Assembly: GCA_028288165.1 (NCBI GenBank) | Contig: JAQBOG010000039.1 | Span: forward strand, 124,001 to 188,000 | Reading direction: 5' to 3' | Length of the DNA stretch: 64,000 nt | From: Sphingobacteriales bacterium | GTDB taxonomy: Bacteria > Bacteroidota > Bacteroidia > Sphingobacteriales > Sphingobacteriaceae | Part shown: positions 18,422 to 27,655 of the stretch, one piece after another | Layout: each line of letters begins with the position of its first letter | How positions within the stretch are numbered: the stretch's first letter is position 1 | Made by a program: the position numbers and the translations under genes | Notes under the pieces: model-generated | What the model was told of the DNA's origin: nothing | Seen by the model: only the letters and a program-made list of their open reading frames with translations | Databases searched by the model: none

Positions 18422-21400
18422 TTGAGCCCAATTTATAAATTGAACACCTATTTAAAAAATCACTTTAAGTCGAAATTTTACCTCTATTTATTAGTTGTAA
18501 TGCACCTAACCATTTTTGTTGGTTGTAAGGATAAAAATAGCATCTCGGCTAACCCTAATAAACTTTTCACTTCCATCCCCTCCTATTATAGCAACATCGA
18601 TTTCAACAATAAACTTGAATATGATGATGAGTATAATATCTATACTTATCGAAACTTTTATAACGGCGGAGGTGTTGGCTTAGCGGATGTGAACAATGAT
18701 GGCTTGATTGACATTTTCTTTACCGGAAATATGCAACCAAACAAGCTATACCTGAATAAGGGGAATTTCAAATTCGAAGATATTTCGGATAAAGCTGGCA
18801 TCAATCAAAACGGCCGATGGTCTACAGGAGTTTCTATGGCTGATGTTAACGGAGATGGATACATTGATATATATGTTTGCAACAGCGGAAAATATAAAGG
18901 AAAAGACAATCTTAACCAGCTTTTCATTAACAACAAAAATTTGACCTTTTCTGAGCGGTCAAAAGAGTATAGAGTTGCAGATCCTGGTATTACCACACAT
19001 GCAGCATTCTTTGATTATGATAAAGATGGGGATCTTGATTTGTATATACTCAATAACTCCTTTAAATCAATCGGAAGTTTCAACCTAAAAAACAATGACC
19101 GGTTAAAAATTGATAGTATAGGAGGCAATAAATTATTAAGAAATGATAATGGCAAGTTCACTAATGTTACTGCGCAGGCAGGTATATATGGAAGTGTAAT
19201 TGGCTTCGGTTTGGGATTATCGGTAGGTGACGTAAATAATGATGGTTGGCCAGATATTTATGTTACAAATGATTTTTTTGAACGCGATTACCTATATATC
19301 AATAATCAAAAAGGTGGCTTCACAGAGGAACTAACTAAACAAATGAGAAGCATTAGTGCTTCTTCTATGGGTGTTGATATAGCCGATATAAACAACGACG
19401 GTTTGGATGACATTTTTGTAACTGAGATGCTTCCAGAAGATGAAAATCGATTGAAAACGAATACTTCTTTTGAGAATTGGGATAAGTATAAATTCAACTT
19501 GACTTACGGCTACCACAGTCAATTTTCAAGGAACACACTTCAACTAAACAATGGCAACAATACTTTTTCGGAGATTGGACGTTATGCCGGTGTTCACGCA
19601 TCTGATTGGAGCTGGGGACCGCTAGTAATTGATTTGAATAATGATGGATTTAAGGATGCATTTATTGCAAATGGTATTTATCAGGATTTGACTAATCAGG
19701 ATTATATTCAATACATCTCCAATGAGGAATTTGCTAAAACTGTAATTAATGGTCACTCAATTAATTACAAAAAGTTAATTGATCTGATTCCTTCCACTCC
19801 CATATCAAATTATGCTTACATGAATATGGGTAATTTGACATTTCAAAATAAATCTCAGGAATGGGGACTTGATGAACCAAGTTTTTCAAATGGCTCTGCG
19901 TATGCCGACCTCGATAATGACGGTGATATGGACATTGTAGTAAATAATGTGAATATGAAAGCTTTTGTGTATCGAAATGAATCTACACAACAGCATCCGG
20001 AAAACAAATATCTGAAAGTTAAGCTGATAGGTGACGGTAAAAACACCTCGGCAATTGGAACAAGAGTGACACTATATTACAATAAAACTATCAACACACA
20101 AGAACAGATGCCTGGCCGCGGCTTTGAATCAACGGTAGATAATCGTTTAAACTTCGGTCTTGGTAAAACGGCTATAATAGATTCGCTAATAGCGATATGG
20201 CCAAGTGGAAAATTAACAGTTTTAAAACATATTAAACCTAATCAAACACTTACATTAAATCAAAAAGAAGCGAAACTAAAGGCAAAACATATAAACGCAA
20301 AAACGCCCACGCTGTTTTCAGAAAGTGAAGATCAATATGGGATCGATTTTCAGCATCATGAAAATGACTATAGTGATTTTGATAAAGAACAATTAAGCTT
20401 TCAGATGCTTTCTGTTGAAGGCCCTCACATGGCTAAAGCCGATGTGAATGGAGATAAATTAGAAGACTTTTTTGTTTGTGGCGCAAGCGGACAAGCGGGC
20501 TCACTATATATACAAAAAACTAATGGCAGGTTTCAAAAAACTAATGTAGACTTATTTGAGAATGATAAATTAAGTGAAGATGTAGATTGCATTTTTTTTG
20601 ATGCGGATAACGACAGGGATCAGGATTTGTTTGTGTGCAGTGGCGGGAGTGATGCCCGTACCGGATCTTCCAGCTTATTAAATAGACTTTACTTAAATGA
20701 TGGCAAGGGAAAGTTTTTAAAATCTACACAATCTTTATCATATCCAGGAACCTCTGAAAGTTCATCATGTGTTACCGCATCAGATTTCGATAAAGACGGA
20801 GATCAGGATCTTTTTGTAGGTGTACGCTTGAAAACATCCTATTACGGACTACCGGCCAGTGGATATATATTGAAAAATGACGGCAGTGGTAAATTTACAA
20901 ATGTCACCAAAGAGGTTGCTCCTAAACTAACCAATATGGGGATGATTACCGATGCTGAATGGTTTGATTATGATAGAGATGGCGACCCAGACCTTGTTGT
21001 ATGTGGCGAATACATGCCGATTAAAATTTTCAAAAACAATGGAGGTAAATTATCAGATGCAACGGTTCAAGCCAACCTGGAATTTAGCAATGGTTGGTGG
21101 AATAGATTAATCATTACTGATATAAACAACGACGGTTTCCCTGATATAGTGGCTGGGAATCATGGGCTAAACAGTCGTTTCAAAGCAAGTAAAGATAAGC
21201 CCGTTTCCATGTATGTAAGTGATTTTGATGAAAATGAGAATCTGGAACAAATTATTTGTAATTACAACGGATCGAAATCATATCCCATGATATTACGGCA
21301 CGATTTGGTGGCCCAAATTCCTTCTTTAAAAAAGAGTTTTTTAAAATATGAAGATTATAAAGGTCAAACTATTGAGAACATATTCTCTTCTTCAGAGCTA

Positions 21401-21820
21401 AAAAAAGCCACAGTTTCTTATGCTTATAATTTAGCCAGCAGCATTTTGTTAAATAATAAAAATGGCACTTTCAACATGACTCCATTACCCTCTCCTGCAC
21501 AATATTCAGCAACGTATGGCATTAGTGCTGATGATTTTGATAAAGATGGGAATATCGATATTTTGATTGCTGGTAATTTTTTTCAAAGCAAGCCTGAAAT
21601 AGGCATTTATGATGCAAGCTATGGATTAGTTCTGAAAGGAAATGGGAAAGGAGGATTTACCGTTTTAAGCCAACAACAAAGCGGAATTTCTTTGAAAGGG
21701 CAAATCAGGGATATTTTAAGAATTAAAAGTGCTGATAAGCCCCTCCTACTTTTTGGAATAAACGATGATAAAATCAAGATATACCACATTAAGTCTCGGG
21801 ATCTTTTGAACAAAAAATAA
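18422..21820 (+). CDS. FG-GAP/VCBS repeat lipoprotein with ASPIC/UnbV domain
   Basis: A 1132-residue surface or periplasmic protein. A hydrophobic N-terminus ends in a lipobox-like IFVGC (C35), so it is probably a lipoprotein. Repeated calcium-binding-like blades, each with a DxNxDGxxD pattern (DVNNDGLIDIF, DVNGDGYIDIY, DKDGDLDLY, DVNNDGWPDIY, DINNDGLDDIF), build propellers at about 75-510 and again at 665-1060. Between them is an ASPIC/UnbV domain (about 540-610, RGFESTVDNRLNFGLGK). The start is a TTG at 18422; the first ATG at 18500 would remove the basic part of the signal sequence. Relatives often accompany carbohydrate uptake loci, but none is seen here. Confidence 0.87.
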   Translation: MSPIYKLNTYLKNHFKSKFYLYLLVVMHLTIFVGCKDKNSISANPNKLFTSIPSYYSNIDFNNKLEYDDEYNIYTYRNFYNGGGVGLADVNNDGLIDIFFTGNMQPNKLYLNKGNFKFEDISDKAGINQNGRWSTGVSMADVNGDGYIDIYVCNSGKYKGKDNLNQLFINNKNLTFSERSKEYRVADPGITTHAAFFDYDKDGDLDLYILNNSFKSIGSFNLKNNDRLKIDSIGGNKLLRNDNGKFTNVTAQAGIYGSVIGFGLGLSVGDVNNDGWPDIYVTNDFFERDYLYINNQKGGFTEELTKQMRSISASSMGVDIADINNDGLDDIFVTEMLPEDENRLKTNTSFENWDKYKFNLTYGYHSQFSRNTLQLNNGNNTFSEIGRYAGVHASDWSWGPLVIDLNNDGFKDAFIANGIYQDLTNQDYIQYISNEEFAKTVINGHSINYKKLIDLIPSTPISNYAYMNMGNLTFQNKSQEWGLDEPSFSNGSAYADLDNDGDMDIVVNNVNMKAFVYRNESTQQHPENKYLKVKLIGDGKNTSAIGTRVTLYYNKTINTQEQMPGRGFESTVDNRLNFGLGKTAIIDSLIAIWPSGKLTVLKHIKPNQTLTLNQKEAKLKAKHINAKTPTLFSESEDQYGIDFQHHENDYSDFDKEQLSFQMLSVEGPHMAKADVNGDKLEDFFVCGASGQAGSLYIQKTNGRFQKTNVDLFENDKLSEDVDCIFFDADNDRDQDLFVCSGGSDARTGSSSLLNRLYLNDGKGKFLKSTQSLSYPGTSESSSCVTASDFDKDGDQDLFVGVRLKTSYYGLPASGYILKNDGSGKFTNVTKEVAPKLTNMGMITDAEWFDYDRDGDPDLVVCGEYMPIKIFKNNGGKLSDATVQANLEFSNGWWNRLIITDINNDGFPDIVAGNHGLNSRFKASKDKPVSMYVSDFDENENLEQIICNYNGSKSYPMILRHDLVAQIPSLKKSFLKYEDYKGQTIENIFSSSELKKATVSYAYNLASSILLNNKNGTFNMTPLPSPAQYSATYGISADDFDKDGNIDILIAGNFFQSKPEIGIYDASYGLVLKGNGKGGFTVLSQQQSGISLKGQIRDILRIKSADKPLLLFGINDDKIKIYHIKSRDLLNKK

Positions 21821-21824
21821 AAGT

Positions 21825-21858
21825 AAAATTTGTATTATTTATAATACAAATTTTGTAT
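21825..21858 (+). terminator. Probable terminator after the FG-GAP gene
   Basis: AAAATTTGTATTAT (21825-21838) pairs perfectly with ATAATACAAATTTT (21841-21854). The stem is AT-only apart from one G/C pair and is followed by GTATCC, so termination would be weak; a regulatory hairpin is possible. Confidence 0.5.
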
Positions 21859-21941
21859 CCTTGGATAATTATAAACCACCAATATTCTTTTCATCAACCA
21901 AAATCTTAACAAAGTTATTTGATTAAAATTTTACTGCTAAG

Positions 21942-22496
21942 TTGAAACGTTTTTTAGCCATACTATTACTCTGTAATCTGCTATTTAATAGCTTTGGTTA
22001 TCGCCTTGTATGTTTTTTAATCGAAAAAAATATCATAAAGCAAACCGAGGCAAGATTAGATGCAAACAATTATGATGAGTCTAAGCTAATCGAGATCCGT
22101 ATTCCATTAAAGCTTCCGTACACCACCGAATGGAAAGACTTTGAACGGTTTGATGGGGAGATTGAGTTAAACGGTATTTATTACAAATATGTAAAGCGAA
22201 AAGTGATCGTTGATTCGCTTGTTTTACTTTGTTTGCCCGACAAAAACAAACATCGCATTGAATCTGCAAGAGATCAATTCTTCGAACTTGTAAACGGATT
22301 AAAACATCCTTTAGAGAAAAAAAGCGAGACAAGCTCAATTTTTAAAACACTTATTTCTGACTATATAAGTAAAGACAATTCTTGGTCATTGACCTCCCTG
22401 CCAAACGGAGAAGTTCATTTCGAATTAAAAAACTCTACCCTAATTTCTTTTTTTAATTTTCAAAAAGTAATTAAACCTCCTGCTATTTCAGCTTAA
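21942..22496 (+). CDS. Exported protein of unknown function
   Basis: A 184-residue protein with a hydrophobic N-terminus (FLAILLLCNLLFNSFGYRLV) that is a signal peptide or anchor. The start is TTG at 21942; I find no better in-frame ATG. The central part (LIEIRIPLKLPYTTEWKDF, FDGEIELNGIYYKYVKRKV, LVLLCLPDKNKHRIESARD) resembles, from memory, uncharacterised Bacteroidota proteins often found next to outer-membrane transport genes. The next gene here does encode an outer-membrane barrel. No function is assigned. Confidence 0.75.
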   Translation: MKRFLAILLLCNLLFNSFGYRLVCFLIEKNIIKQTEARLDANNYDESKLIEIRIPLKLPYTTEWKDFERFDGEIELNGIYYKYVKRKVIVDSLVLLCLPDKNKHRIESARDQFFELVNGLKHPLEKKSETSSIFKTLISDYISKDNSWSLTSLPNGEVHFELKNSTLISFFNFQKVIKPPAISA

Positions 22497-22564
22497 ATAA
22501 TAGCTCATATTTGAAAGGCAGTAAGAATTGAGAGATTAATTTTTGCGTTTCAACATCCGGGCTA

Positions 22565-22580
22565 TCTTGCCTTCTTACAC
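22565..22580 (+). repeat. Short dispersed repeat, copy 2
   Basis: TCTTGCCTTCTTACAC, identical to 5825-5840, in the 260-bp gap before the outer-membrane barrel gene. Confidence 0.4.
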
Positions 22581-22758
22581 ATCGTACAATTTACAGTGAT
22601 GCAATTATTTTGCAATATCAATTTGATATTGTATTATAGGAAACTACTCATACAGTACCTTGATGCGAAGGGTATTATTCTCTATTATTTATTATTTATT
22701 TACCCCTGCTGGAGTACTTATTAAGATACTCCCTGAATATTATTGTATTAAATTCAAG

Positions 22759-24018
22759 ATGAAAAATCTATATCCCAAATTAGTATTAGCTTTAATTAGT
22801 ATTTTATTTATAAACAATGCTGCAAACGCCCAAGGTTGTGTGGCAGTTCGTCAGATGGGTGGGCTAAATCCAATGTCAGCCAATGGTTACACACTTTCAA
22901 AAGGAGAAGTGCAATTAGGCTCAAATTATCGTTATTTTCATTCATTCCGTCATTTTGTGGGAACAGATGAGAAAGAATTTCGCCAAAATACGCAAGGAGG
23001 TTTCATCGATGGGGTAGAGAGAGGAAATGCCGTTAATATTTATTCCCATGCCATTGACTTCAATTTATCTTATGGACTTACTGACCGTATTCAATTAAAT
23101 GTGACCCTGCCCTACGTACATAATGAAAGATCGCAAGTTTTAGCAACAAAGTTCGGTGATTCAATTATGATAGACGGCGAAAAAAAACCTAAAGTGTTGG
23201 AAGGATCACGCTATAGTGTATATGCAAAGGGCATAGGCGATGTGCGTTTAAGTATGAATTACTGGATTTTTAGCCCTGTTAAAGCCACTAAAGGAAACTT
23301 AATGCTAGGTGTAGGTGTGAAACTAGCAACGGGGAGCCACAACAGAAAAGATGATGCACTTTCATTATTCACCGATCCTGTTACGAAAGTTAAAAGAGTT
23401 GTATCAACAAATGTTGTAATGGATCAGGCAATACAACCTGGTGATGGCGGAATAGGAATATCTTTGGAGGCACAAGGTTTTAGAGAAATCTCGAGGAATA
23501 TTTATGGCTTTGCCAATGGTTACTACCTTTTCAATCCAAAAGAATCCAACGGTACTTTCAAATCAGCGTCTACTGCAGGATTAGAAGGCTACAATGTTTA
23601 TGCTTCTCCAGATCAATATTTTGTTAGAGCAGGTGCAATGACATCTTTTGGCAAGTCTAAAAATGCAACAGCTTCATTAGCAGCCAGATTGGAAGGAATA
23701 CCAGCATATGACGCTTTGGGTGGCCAGGTTGCGTATCGCCGTCCCGGATATGTTGTTGCTGTTGAGCCAGGCTTATCTTACCGTAACGGAAAGCACAGTT
23801 TCAGCTTATTCGTACCGGTAAATTTTATCAGAAATCGTATTCAAAGCGCTGCTGATATTGCTAGTCAAGATTTACAAAACTCTATAATTACAGATGCTTC
23901 AAAAAAGGTGCATGTACAAGGTGATGCAGCATTTGCTGACTATTCAATAAACTTAGGTTATACTTTTCGCCTAGGAAAGTTATCCAAAGCTAAAGCTCAC
24001 GAAGATCACAAAATGTAA
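22759..24018 (+). CDS. Outer-membrane beta-barrel transporter-like protein
   Basis: A 419-residue protein with a signal peptide ending ANAQ (about residue 25) and a mature part made of short amphipathic strands (YTLSKGEVQLGSNYRYFHSF, NVYSHAIDFNLSYGLTDRIQLNVTLPYVHNER, GVGVKLATGSHNRKDD), typical of barrels in the phenol-degradation MetA/transporter group. I start at ATG 22759; an upstream TTG/ATG at 22660 would add 33 hydrophobic residues before a complete signal peptide. It ends in KAKAHEDHKM, a His-containing tail that could bind metal, which is speculation. A terminator follows. Confidence 0.75.
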   Translation: MKNLYPKLVLALISILFINNAANAQGCVAVRQMGGLNPMSANGYTLSKGEVQLGSNYRYFHSFRHFVGTDEKEFRQNTQGGFIDGVERGNAVNIYSHAIDFNLSYGLTDRIQLNVTLPYVHNERSQVLATKFGDSIMIDGEKKPKVLEGSRYSVYAKGIGDVRLSMNYWIFSPVKATKGNLMLGVGVKLATGSHNRKDDALSLFTDPVTKVKRVVSTNVVMDQAIQPGDGGIGISLEAQGFREISRNIYGFANGYYLFNPKESNGTFKSASTAGLEGYNVYASPDQYFVRAGAMTSFGKSKNATASLAARLEGIPAYDALGGQVAYRRPGYVVAVEPGLSYRNGKHSFSLFVPVNFIRNRIQSAADIASQDLQNSIITDASKKVHVQGDAAFADYSINLGYTFRLGKLSKAKAHEDHKM

Positions 24019-24026
24019 TTCAAACA

Positions 24027-24066
24027 AAAGAGGCTGTTTCAAATATCGAAAACAGCCTCTTTATTA
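24027..24066 (+). terminator. Intrinsic terminator of the barrel gene
   Basis: AAAGAGGCTGTTT (24027-24039) pairs with AAACAGCCTCTTT (24050-24062), followed by ATTATAT. Perfect 13-bp stem. Confidence 0.9.
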
Positions 24067-24170
24067 TATACTCTATAAGCGCAAAGTATATGAAGGGGAG
24101 CTCTTATTAATTTAACTGTAAATATTTCAAACTCCTCCTTTAACTTCATCAGTTTCGTTCAACAAGACGA

Positions 24171-24608
24171 CTAAGCAGTTTTCAATACCATTTTAAAGTG
24201 CTGTATTCCAGCTTCTTCAAACTGTTCTCCGATCTTAACGAATCCAAATTTTTCATACAAGGGAATTGCTTGTACTTGAGCATTCAAATAAATATAATTT
24301 GCAGTTGCGGGTAGATCGTTCAATACAGCAATAATTAACGACTGGGCAACTCCTTTACCTCTAAACTGTTTTAGTACTGCGAATCGCTCTAACTTATAGC
24401 CATGATCAGTTTTTCGCCAGCGAGATGCACCTGCAGGTGAGTCATTCATTAATGCCAAAAAATGAGTTGATTCTTCTTCAAACTCCCATTCTAATTCCGG
24501 GGGGCAATTTTGTTCTTCTACAAATACAATTCGTCTGATTTCATAAACTTTGTTCAAGTTTTCTGCATCAGTTACTTTATAAACTTTAATATCGTTACTG
24601 CTCGGCAT
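24171..24608 (-). CDS. GNAT-family N-acetyltransferase
   Basis: A 145-residue acetyl-CoA-dependent acyltransferase. The GNAT core reads LERFAVLKQFRGKGVAQSLI (acetyl-CoA pyrophosphate loop RGKGVA) and ends LYEKFGFVKIGEQF (motif B). The N-terminal RRIVFVEEQNCPPELEWEFEE and ASRWRKTDHGYKLER resemble ElaA/YjcF-type GNATs, whose substrates are unknown. Its start overlaps the end of the iron-permease-like gene by 14 nt, so it is coupled to it. Confidence 0.9.
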   Translation of the reverse strand: MPSSNDIKVYKVTDAENLNKVYEIRRIVFVEEQNCPPELEWEFEEESTHFLALMNDSPAGASRWRKTDHGYKLERFAVLKQFRGKGVAQSLIIAVLNDLPATANYIYLNAQVQAIPLYEKFGFVKIGEQFEEAGIQHFKMVLKTA

Positions 24609-25152
24609 TTTTATCTACTGGGGGTTTAGGCTTAGGTCTGGTTTTTTTTGTGCTCGTATCTCTCGTTCTTTGCCTGTGGTTTGGCGAAGATCCAGAAGAA
24701 GTATCTCGCTTGTTGCTCTTAAATTTATGTAAACTTTCGGCTGCATCTATTGAGTGCGATTTATGAATATCGTTATCCTGTGCAGCCAAATCTGATATTT
24801 TGCAATAATATTCACGTAGTCGATCTATTTCTTCTTCGCTTAAATCTTCCACATCCACTATACGATTACTTGCTTTGCTATTTGATGCTAATAATTCATT
24901 TAATTTTAAGTGGATTGCTTTTGAGTCTTTGTTTTGAGTTTTTTGGATCAAGAAGACCATTAAAAAAGTTATAATGGTCGTACCTGTATTGATTACAAGT
25001 TGCCAGGTCTCGGAGAAATTAAACAATGGTCCGGAGGCCGCCCAAATAATAACAATTAATACCGCAGAAATAAAGGCATACGAACTACCTGTAAACTGAG
25101 TCATTTTATCAGAAAATCGTTCAAAAACGCTTGGTTTTTTCTTTTCGCTCAT
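24595..25152 (-). CDS. Low-affinity iron permease-family membrane protein
   Basis: A 185-residue protein with two membrane helices (about 21-42 and 51-73; YAFISAVLIVIIWAASGPLFNF, TGTTIITFLMVFLIQKTQNKD). The motif FLIQKTQNKDSKAIHLKLNELL is the hallmark of this family, named after yeast Fet4 although many bacterial members have no shown iron transport. A variable basic/Pro-rich tail follows (TKKTRPKPKPPVDK). I start at ATG 25152 (MSEKKKPSVFERF), where family sequence begins; an upstream ATG at 25182 is less likely. Confidence 0.85.
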   Translation of the reverse strand: MSEKKKPSVFERFSDKMTQFTGSSYAFISAVLIVIIWAASGPLFNFSETWQLVINTGTTIITFLMVFLIQKTQNKDSKAIHLKLNELLASNSKASNRIVDVEDLSEEEIDRLREYYCKISDLAAQDNDIHKSHSIDAAESLHKFKSNKRDTSSGSSPNHRQRTRDTSTKKTRPKPKPPVDKNAEQ

Positions 25153-25247
25153 CGTAGAATTATAATTTAATGAGAAGATCAAAATATGTGCCCATAAAAA
25201 AATCCATCCCGGTTAAAGAATGGACTTCATAATAAAGTATGTAATGC

Positions 25248-26327
25248 TTACAATTTGTCGTTCACGTTAATGCAATTCAAATCTTCAAAAGCTTGAGTTA
25301 AGCGATTAACAAAACTCTCTTCACCTTTACGCAACCAAACACGTGGATCGTAATATTTCTTGTTCGGAGAATCTTCACCTTCTGGGCTTCCAATTTGAGT
25401 TTGTAAGTAACCTTCTTTTGCTTGGTAGTAATCTTTAATACCTTCCCAGAATGCCCATTGCATGTCGGTATCAATATTCATTTTTACGGCACCATAAGAT
25501 ATCGCCTCGCGAATTTCTTCTTGACTTGATCCAGAACCACCATGAAACACAAAGTTTACTGGTTTTTCTGCTGTAATATTAAATTCCTGACGGATATGAT
25601 CTTGAGAATTTTTAAGGATAACTGGCTGCAATTTAACGTTACCAGGTTTGTATACACCGTGAACATTTCCGAATGCTGCAGCAATTGTAAATTTGTCACT
25701 TACGCTTAGTAATTCTTCGTATGAATAAGCAACCTCAGAAGGCTGTGTATATAATTTAGAACTATCTACGTCACTATTATCAACACCATCTTCTTCACCA
25801 CCTGTAACACCTAATTCAATTTCAATAGTCATTCCCATCGCTTTCATACGAGCAAGGTATTTTTTGCTTATTTCAATATTCTCTTCGATTGGCTCTTCAG
25901 AAAGGTCAAGCATATGAGATGAAAACAATGGTTTTCCGTGTTGAGCAAAGAATTTTTCACCAGCATCTAATAAACCATCGATCCAAGGAAGAAGTTTTTT
26001 AGCAGCATGATCAGTATGAAGTATAACGGCAACCCCATAATATTCTGCTAAGAAGTGAACATGATGTGCCGCAGATACCGCACCTATAACACATGCTTGT
26101 AAATTATCGTTATTTAAAGATTTACCAGCGTAAAACTGAGCACCACCATTTGATAATTGTATTATAACAGGAGAATTTACCTTTTTTGCTGTTTCTAATA
26201 CCGCATTAATAGAATTTGTATTAATTACGTTTACAGCAGGTAAAGCAAATTGATGTTTTTTAGCAACTTCAAATAATTCTTGCACAGCATCTCCATGCAA
26301 CACGCCCTTATATCCTTTTAAATCCAT
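25248..26327 (-). CDS. fbaA: Class II fructose-bisphosphate aldolase
   Basis: Zinc-dependent cleavage of fructose-1,6-bisphosphate in glycolysis and the reverse in gluconeogenesis. At 359 residues it has the length of E. coli FbaA and belongs to the same IIA branch: VILHTDHAAKKLLPWIDGLL with D106 and zinc ligand H107, ELGVTGGEEDGVDN, GNVHGVYKPGNVKL, and NFVFHGGSGSS with another zinc His. Conserved FDP-binding NIDTDMQWAFWEG lies near the C-terminus. Divergent from accD across a 160-bp gap. Confidence 0.98.
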   Translation of the reverse strand: MDLKGYKGVLHGDAVQELFEVAKKHQFALPAVNVINTNSINAVLETAKKVNSPVIIQLSNGGAQFYAGKSLNNDNLQACVIGAVSAAHHVHFLAEYYGVAVILHTDHAAKKLLPWIDGLLDAGEKFFAQHGKPLFSSHMLDLSEEPIEENIEISKKYLARMKAMGMTIEIELGVTGGEEDGVDNSDVDSSKLYTQPSEVAYSYEELLSVSDKFTIAAAFGNVHGVYKPGNVKLQPVILKNSQDHIRQEFNITAEKPVNFVFHGGSGSSQEEIREAISYGAVKMNIDTDMQWAFWEGIKDYYQAKEGYLQTQIGSPEGEDSPNKKYYDPRVWLRKGEESFVNRLTQAFEDLNCINVNDKL

Positions 26328-26487
26328 TGTTTATTAAGTTTTGAAATATTTTCCGAAATTATAAATTTAAATCTTAACAACAAGCTCTATTACAATAAAT
26401 GACATATTAAATCGCAGTAATTGTAAAACTTGTTTCCTGATTCCATGTTAAATTTTTGTTTCTTTGTAGATTATATAGAATAAATAC

Positions 26488-27333
26488 ATGGCCTGGTTTA
26501 AGAGAGAAAAGAAAGGTATTATTACATCAACAGAAGACAAAAAGGAAGCTCCTGATGGAATCTGGAATAAATGCCCTTCATGTAAAAAGCCTTTACACTA
26601 TGCAGAGCAAGTTGAATATAATTACGTTTGCCATTATTGCAATTACCATTTAAGAATCGGTTCTAAAGAATATTTTGAAATTCTATTTGATAACAATGAG
26701 TATACAGAGCTTTTTGCAAATCTGAAATCCGGTGATCCACTTTCTTTTGTTGACAATAAATCATATGTGGACAGGCTTGAAGAAAGTTATGTTAAAACCG
26801 GTTTAAAGGACGCGATAAGATCAGGGCAAGGAAAAATAAATAATCAGGATCTGGTAATTGCTTGCATGGATTTCAATTTTATTGGAGGCTCAATGGGCTC
26901 CGTAGTTGGTGAAAAAATTGCCCGCTCGATTGATTATTGTATTGAACATAAAATTCCTTTTTTGATGATTTCGAAATCGGGAGGTGCTCGTATGATGGAA
27001 GCTGCCTTTTCACTCATGCAAATGGCAAAAACATCCGCAAAGCTAGCTTTACTTAGCCGAGCTAAAATACCTTATATTTCTTTATTGACAGATCCTACTA
27101 CTGGCGGTGTTACAGCATCGTATGCCATGTTGGGGGATATAAACATCTCAGAACCTGAAGCATTAATAGGTTTTGCAGGTCCGAGAGTTATTAAGGAAAC
27201 CATTAAAAAAGATTTACCTAAAGGTTTTCAAACAGCGGAGTTTGTTTTAGAGCATGGTTTTTTGGATTTCATTGTAGATAGAAGACAAATGAAAGCCAAA
27301 ATTTCCACTTTTTTAAACTTGATGTCCCATTAA
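26488..27333 (+). CDS. accD: Acetyl-CoA carboxylase carboxyltransferase subunit beta
   Basis: Transfers the carboxyl group from biotin to acetyl-CoA, the first step of fatty acid synthesis, together with AccA (not in this window). 281 residues. Zinc ribbon C29, C32, C48, C51 ([13 protein letters not shown] ... [10 protein letters not shown]), then the crotonase-like core with [42 protein letters not shown] and [17 protein letters not shown] hairpin follows 10 nt after the stop. Confidence 0.98.
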   Translation: MAWFKREKKGIITSTEDKKEAPDGIWNKCPSCKKPLHYAEQVEYNYVCHYCNYHLRIGSKEYFEILFDNNEYTELFANLKSGDPLSFVDNKSYVDRLEESYVKTGLKDAIRSGQGKINNQDLVIACMDFNFIGGSMGSVVGEKIARSIDYCIEHKIPFLMISKSGGARMMEAAFSLMQMAKTSAKLALLSRAKIPYISLLTDPTTGGVTASYAMLGDINISEPEALIGFAGPRVIKETIKKDLPKGFQTAEFVLEHGFLDFIVDRRQMKAKISTFLNLMSH

Positions 27334-27343
27334 AGAATATTCA

Positions 27344-27390
27344 AAATATGATCAAATCACTAGTTAAGAGGTGATTTGATCATATTTATT
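27344..27390 (+). terminator. Perfect 17-bp hairpin after accD
   Basis: AAATATGATCAAATCAC (27344-27360) is fully complementary to GTGATTTGATCATATTT (27371-27387) around a 10-nt loop. The T-run is short, but the position right after accD fits a terminator. A protein-binding palindrome cannot be excluded. Confidence 0.7.
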
Positions 27391-27443
27391 AAGAAGCGGC
27401 TGCCAGATTTGTTTTGAAATGTGCTTATCTGGTTTGCTAGATT

Positions 27444-27521
27444 TTGCGTTAGGGATTGAAGTGAAAATCCTTTTTGCACCCTTCGCAAAAAGATTGGAAC
27501 GAAAAGCCCGCCCGAACGCCC
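27444..27521 (+). repeat. Dispersed palindromic element, copy B
   Basis: A 78-bp copy opening GCGTTAGGGATTGAAGTG and ending CCCGAACGCCC. Core arms CTTTTTGC (27470-27477) and GCAAAAAG (27485-27492) enclose the loop ACCCTTC. Core and loop are identical to copy F; flanking sequence (TTTATAATCGAA on the right, CTAG before the left end) is also shared with F. Confidence 0.9.
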
Positions 27522-27604
27522 TAACACTAATTTTTAAACATTTATAATCGAACCCGGGTTATTTAAACCTCAACACATTTTTTACAAAATAGGAAGTCAA
27601 ACGC

Positions 27605-27634
27605 CATAAAAAAAGATGCCCGTTGGAGCATCTT
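27605..27634 (-). terminator. Terminator of the poly-Asp gene
   Basis: On the minus strand AAGATGC pairs with GCATCTT around CCGTTGGA (plus 27613-27634) and is followed by a T-run (plus-strand A-run 27606-27614). It lies 22 nt after the stop of the minus-strand gene. Confidence 0.85.
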
Positions 27635-27655
27635 GAATTTTATACGTTGATTTTA

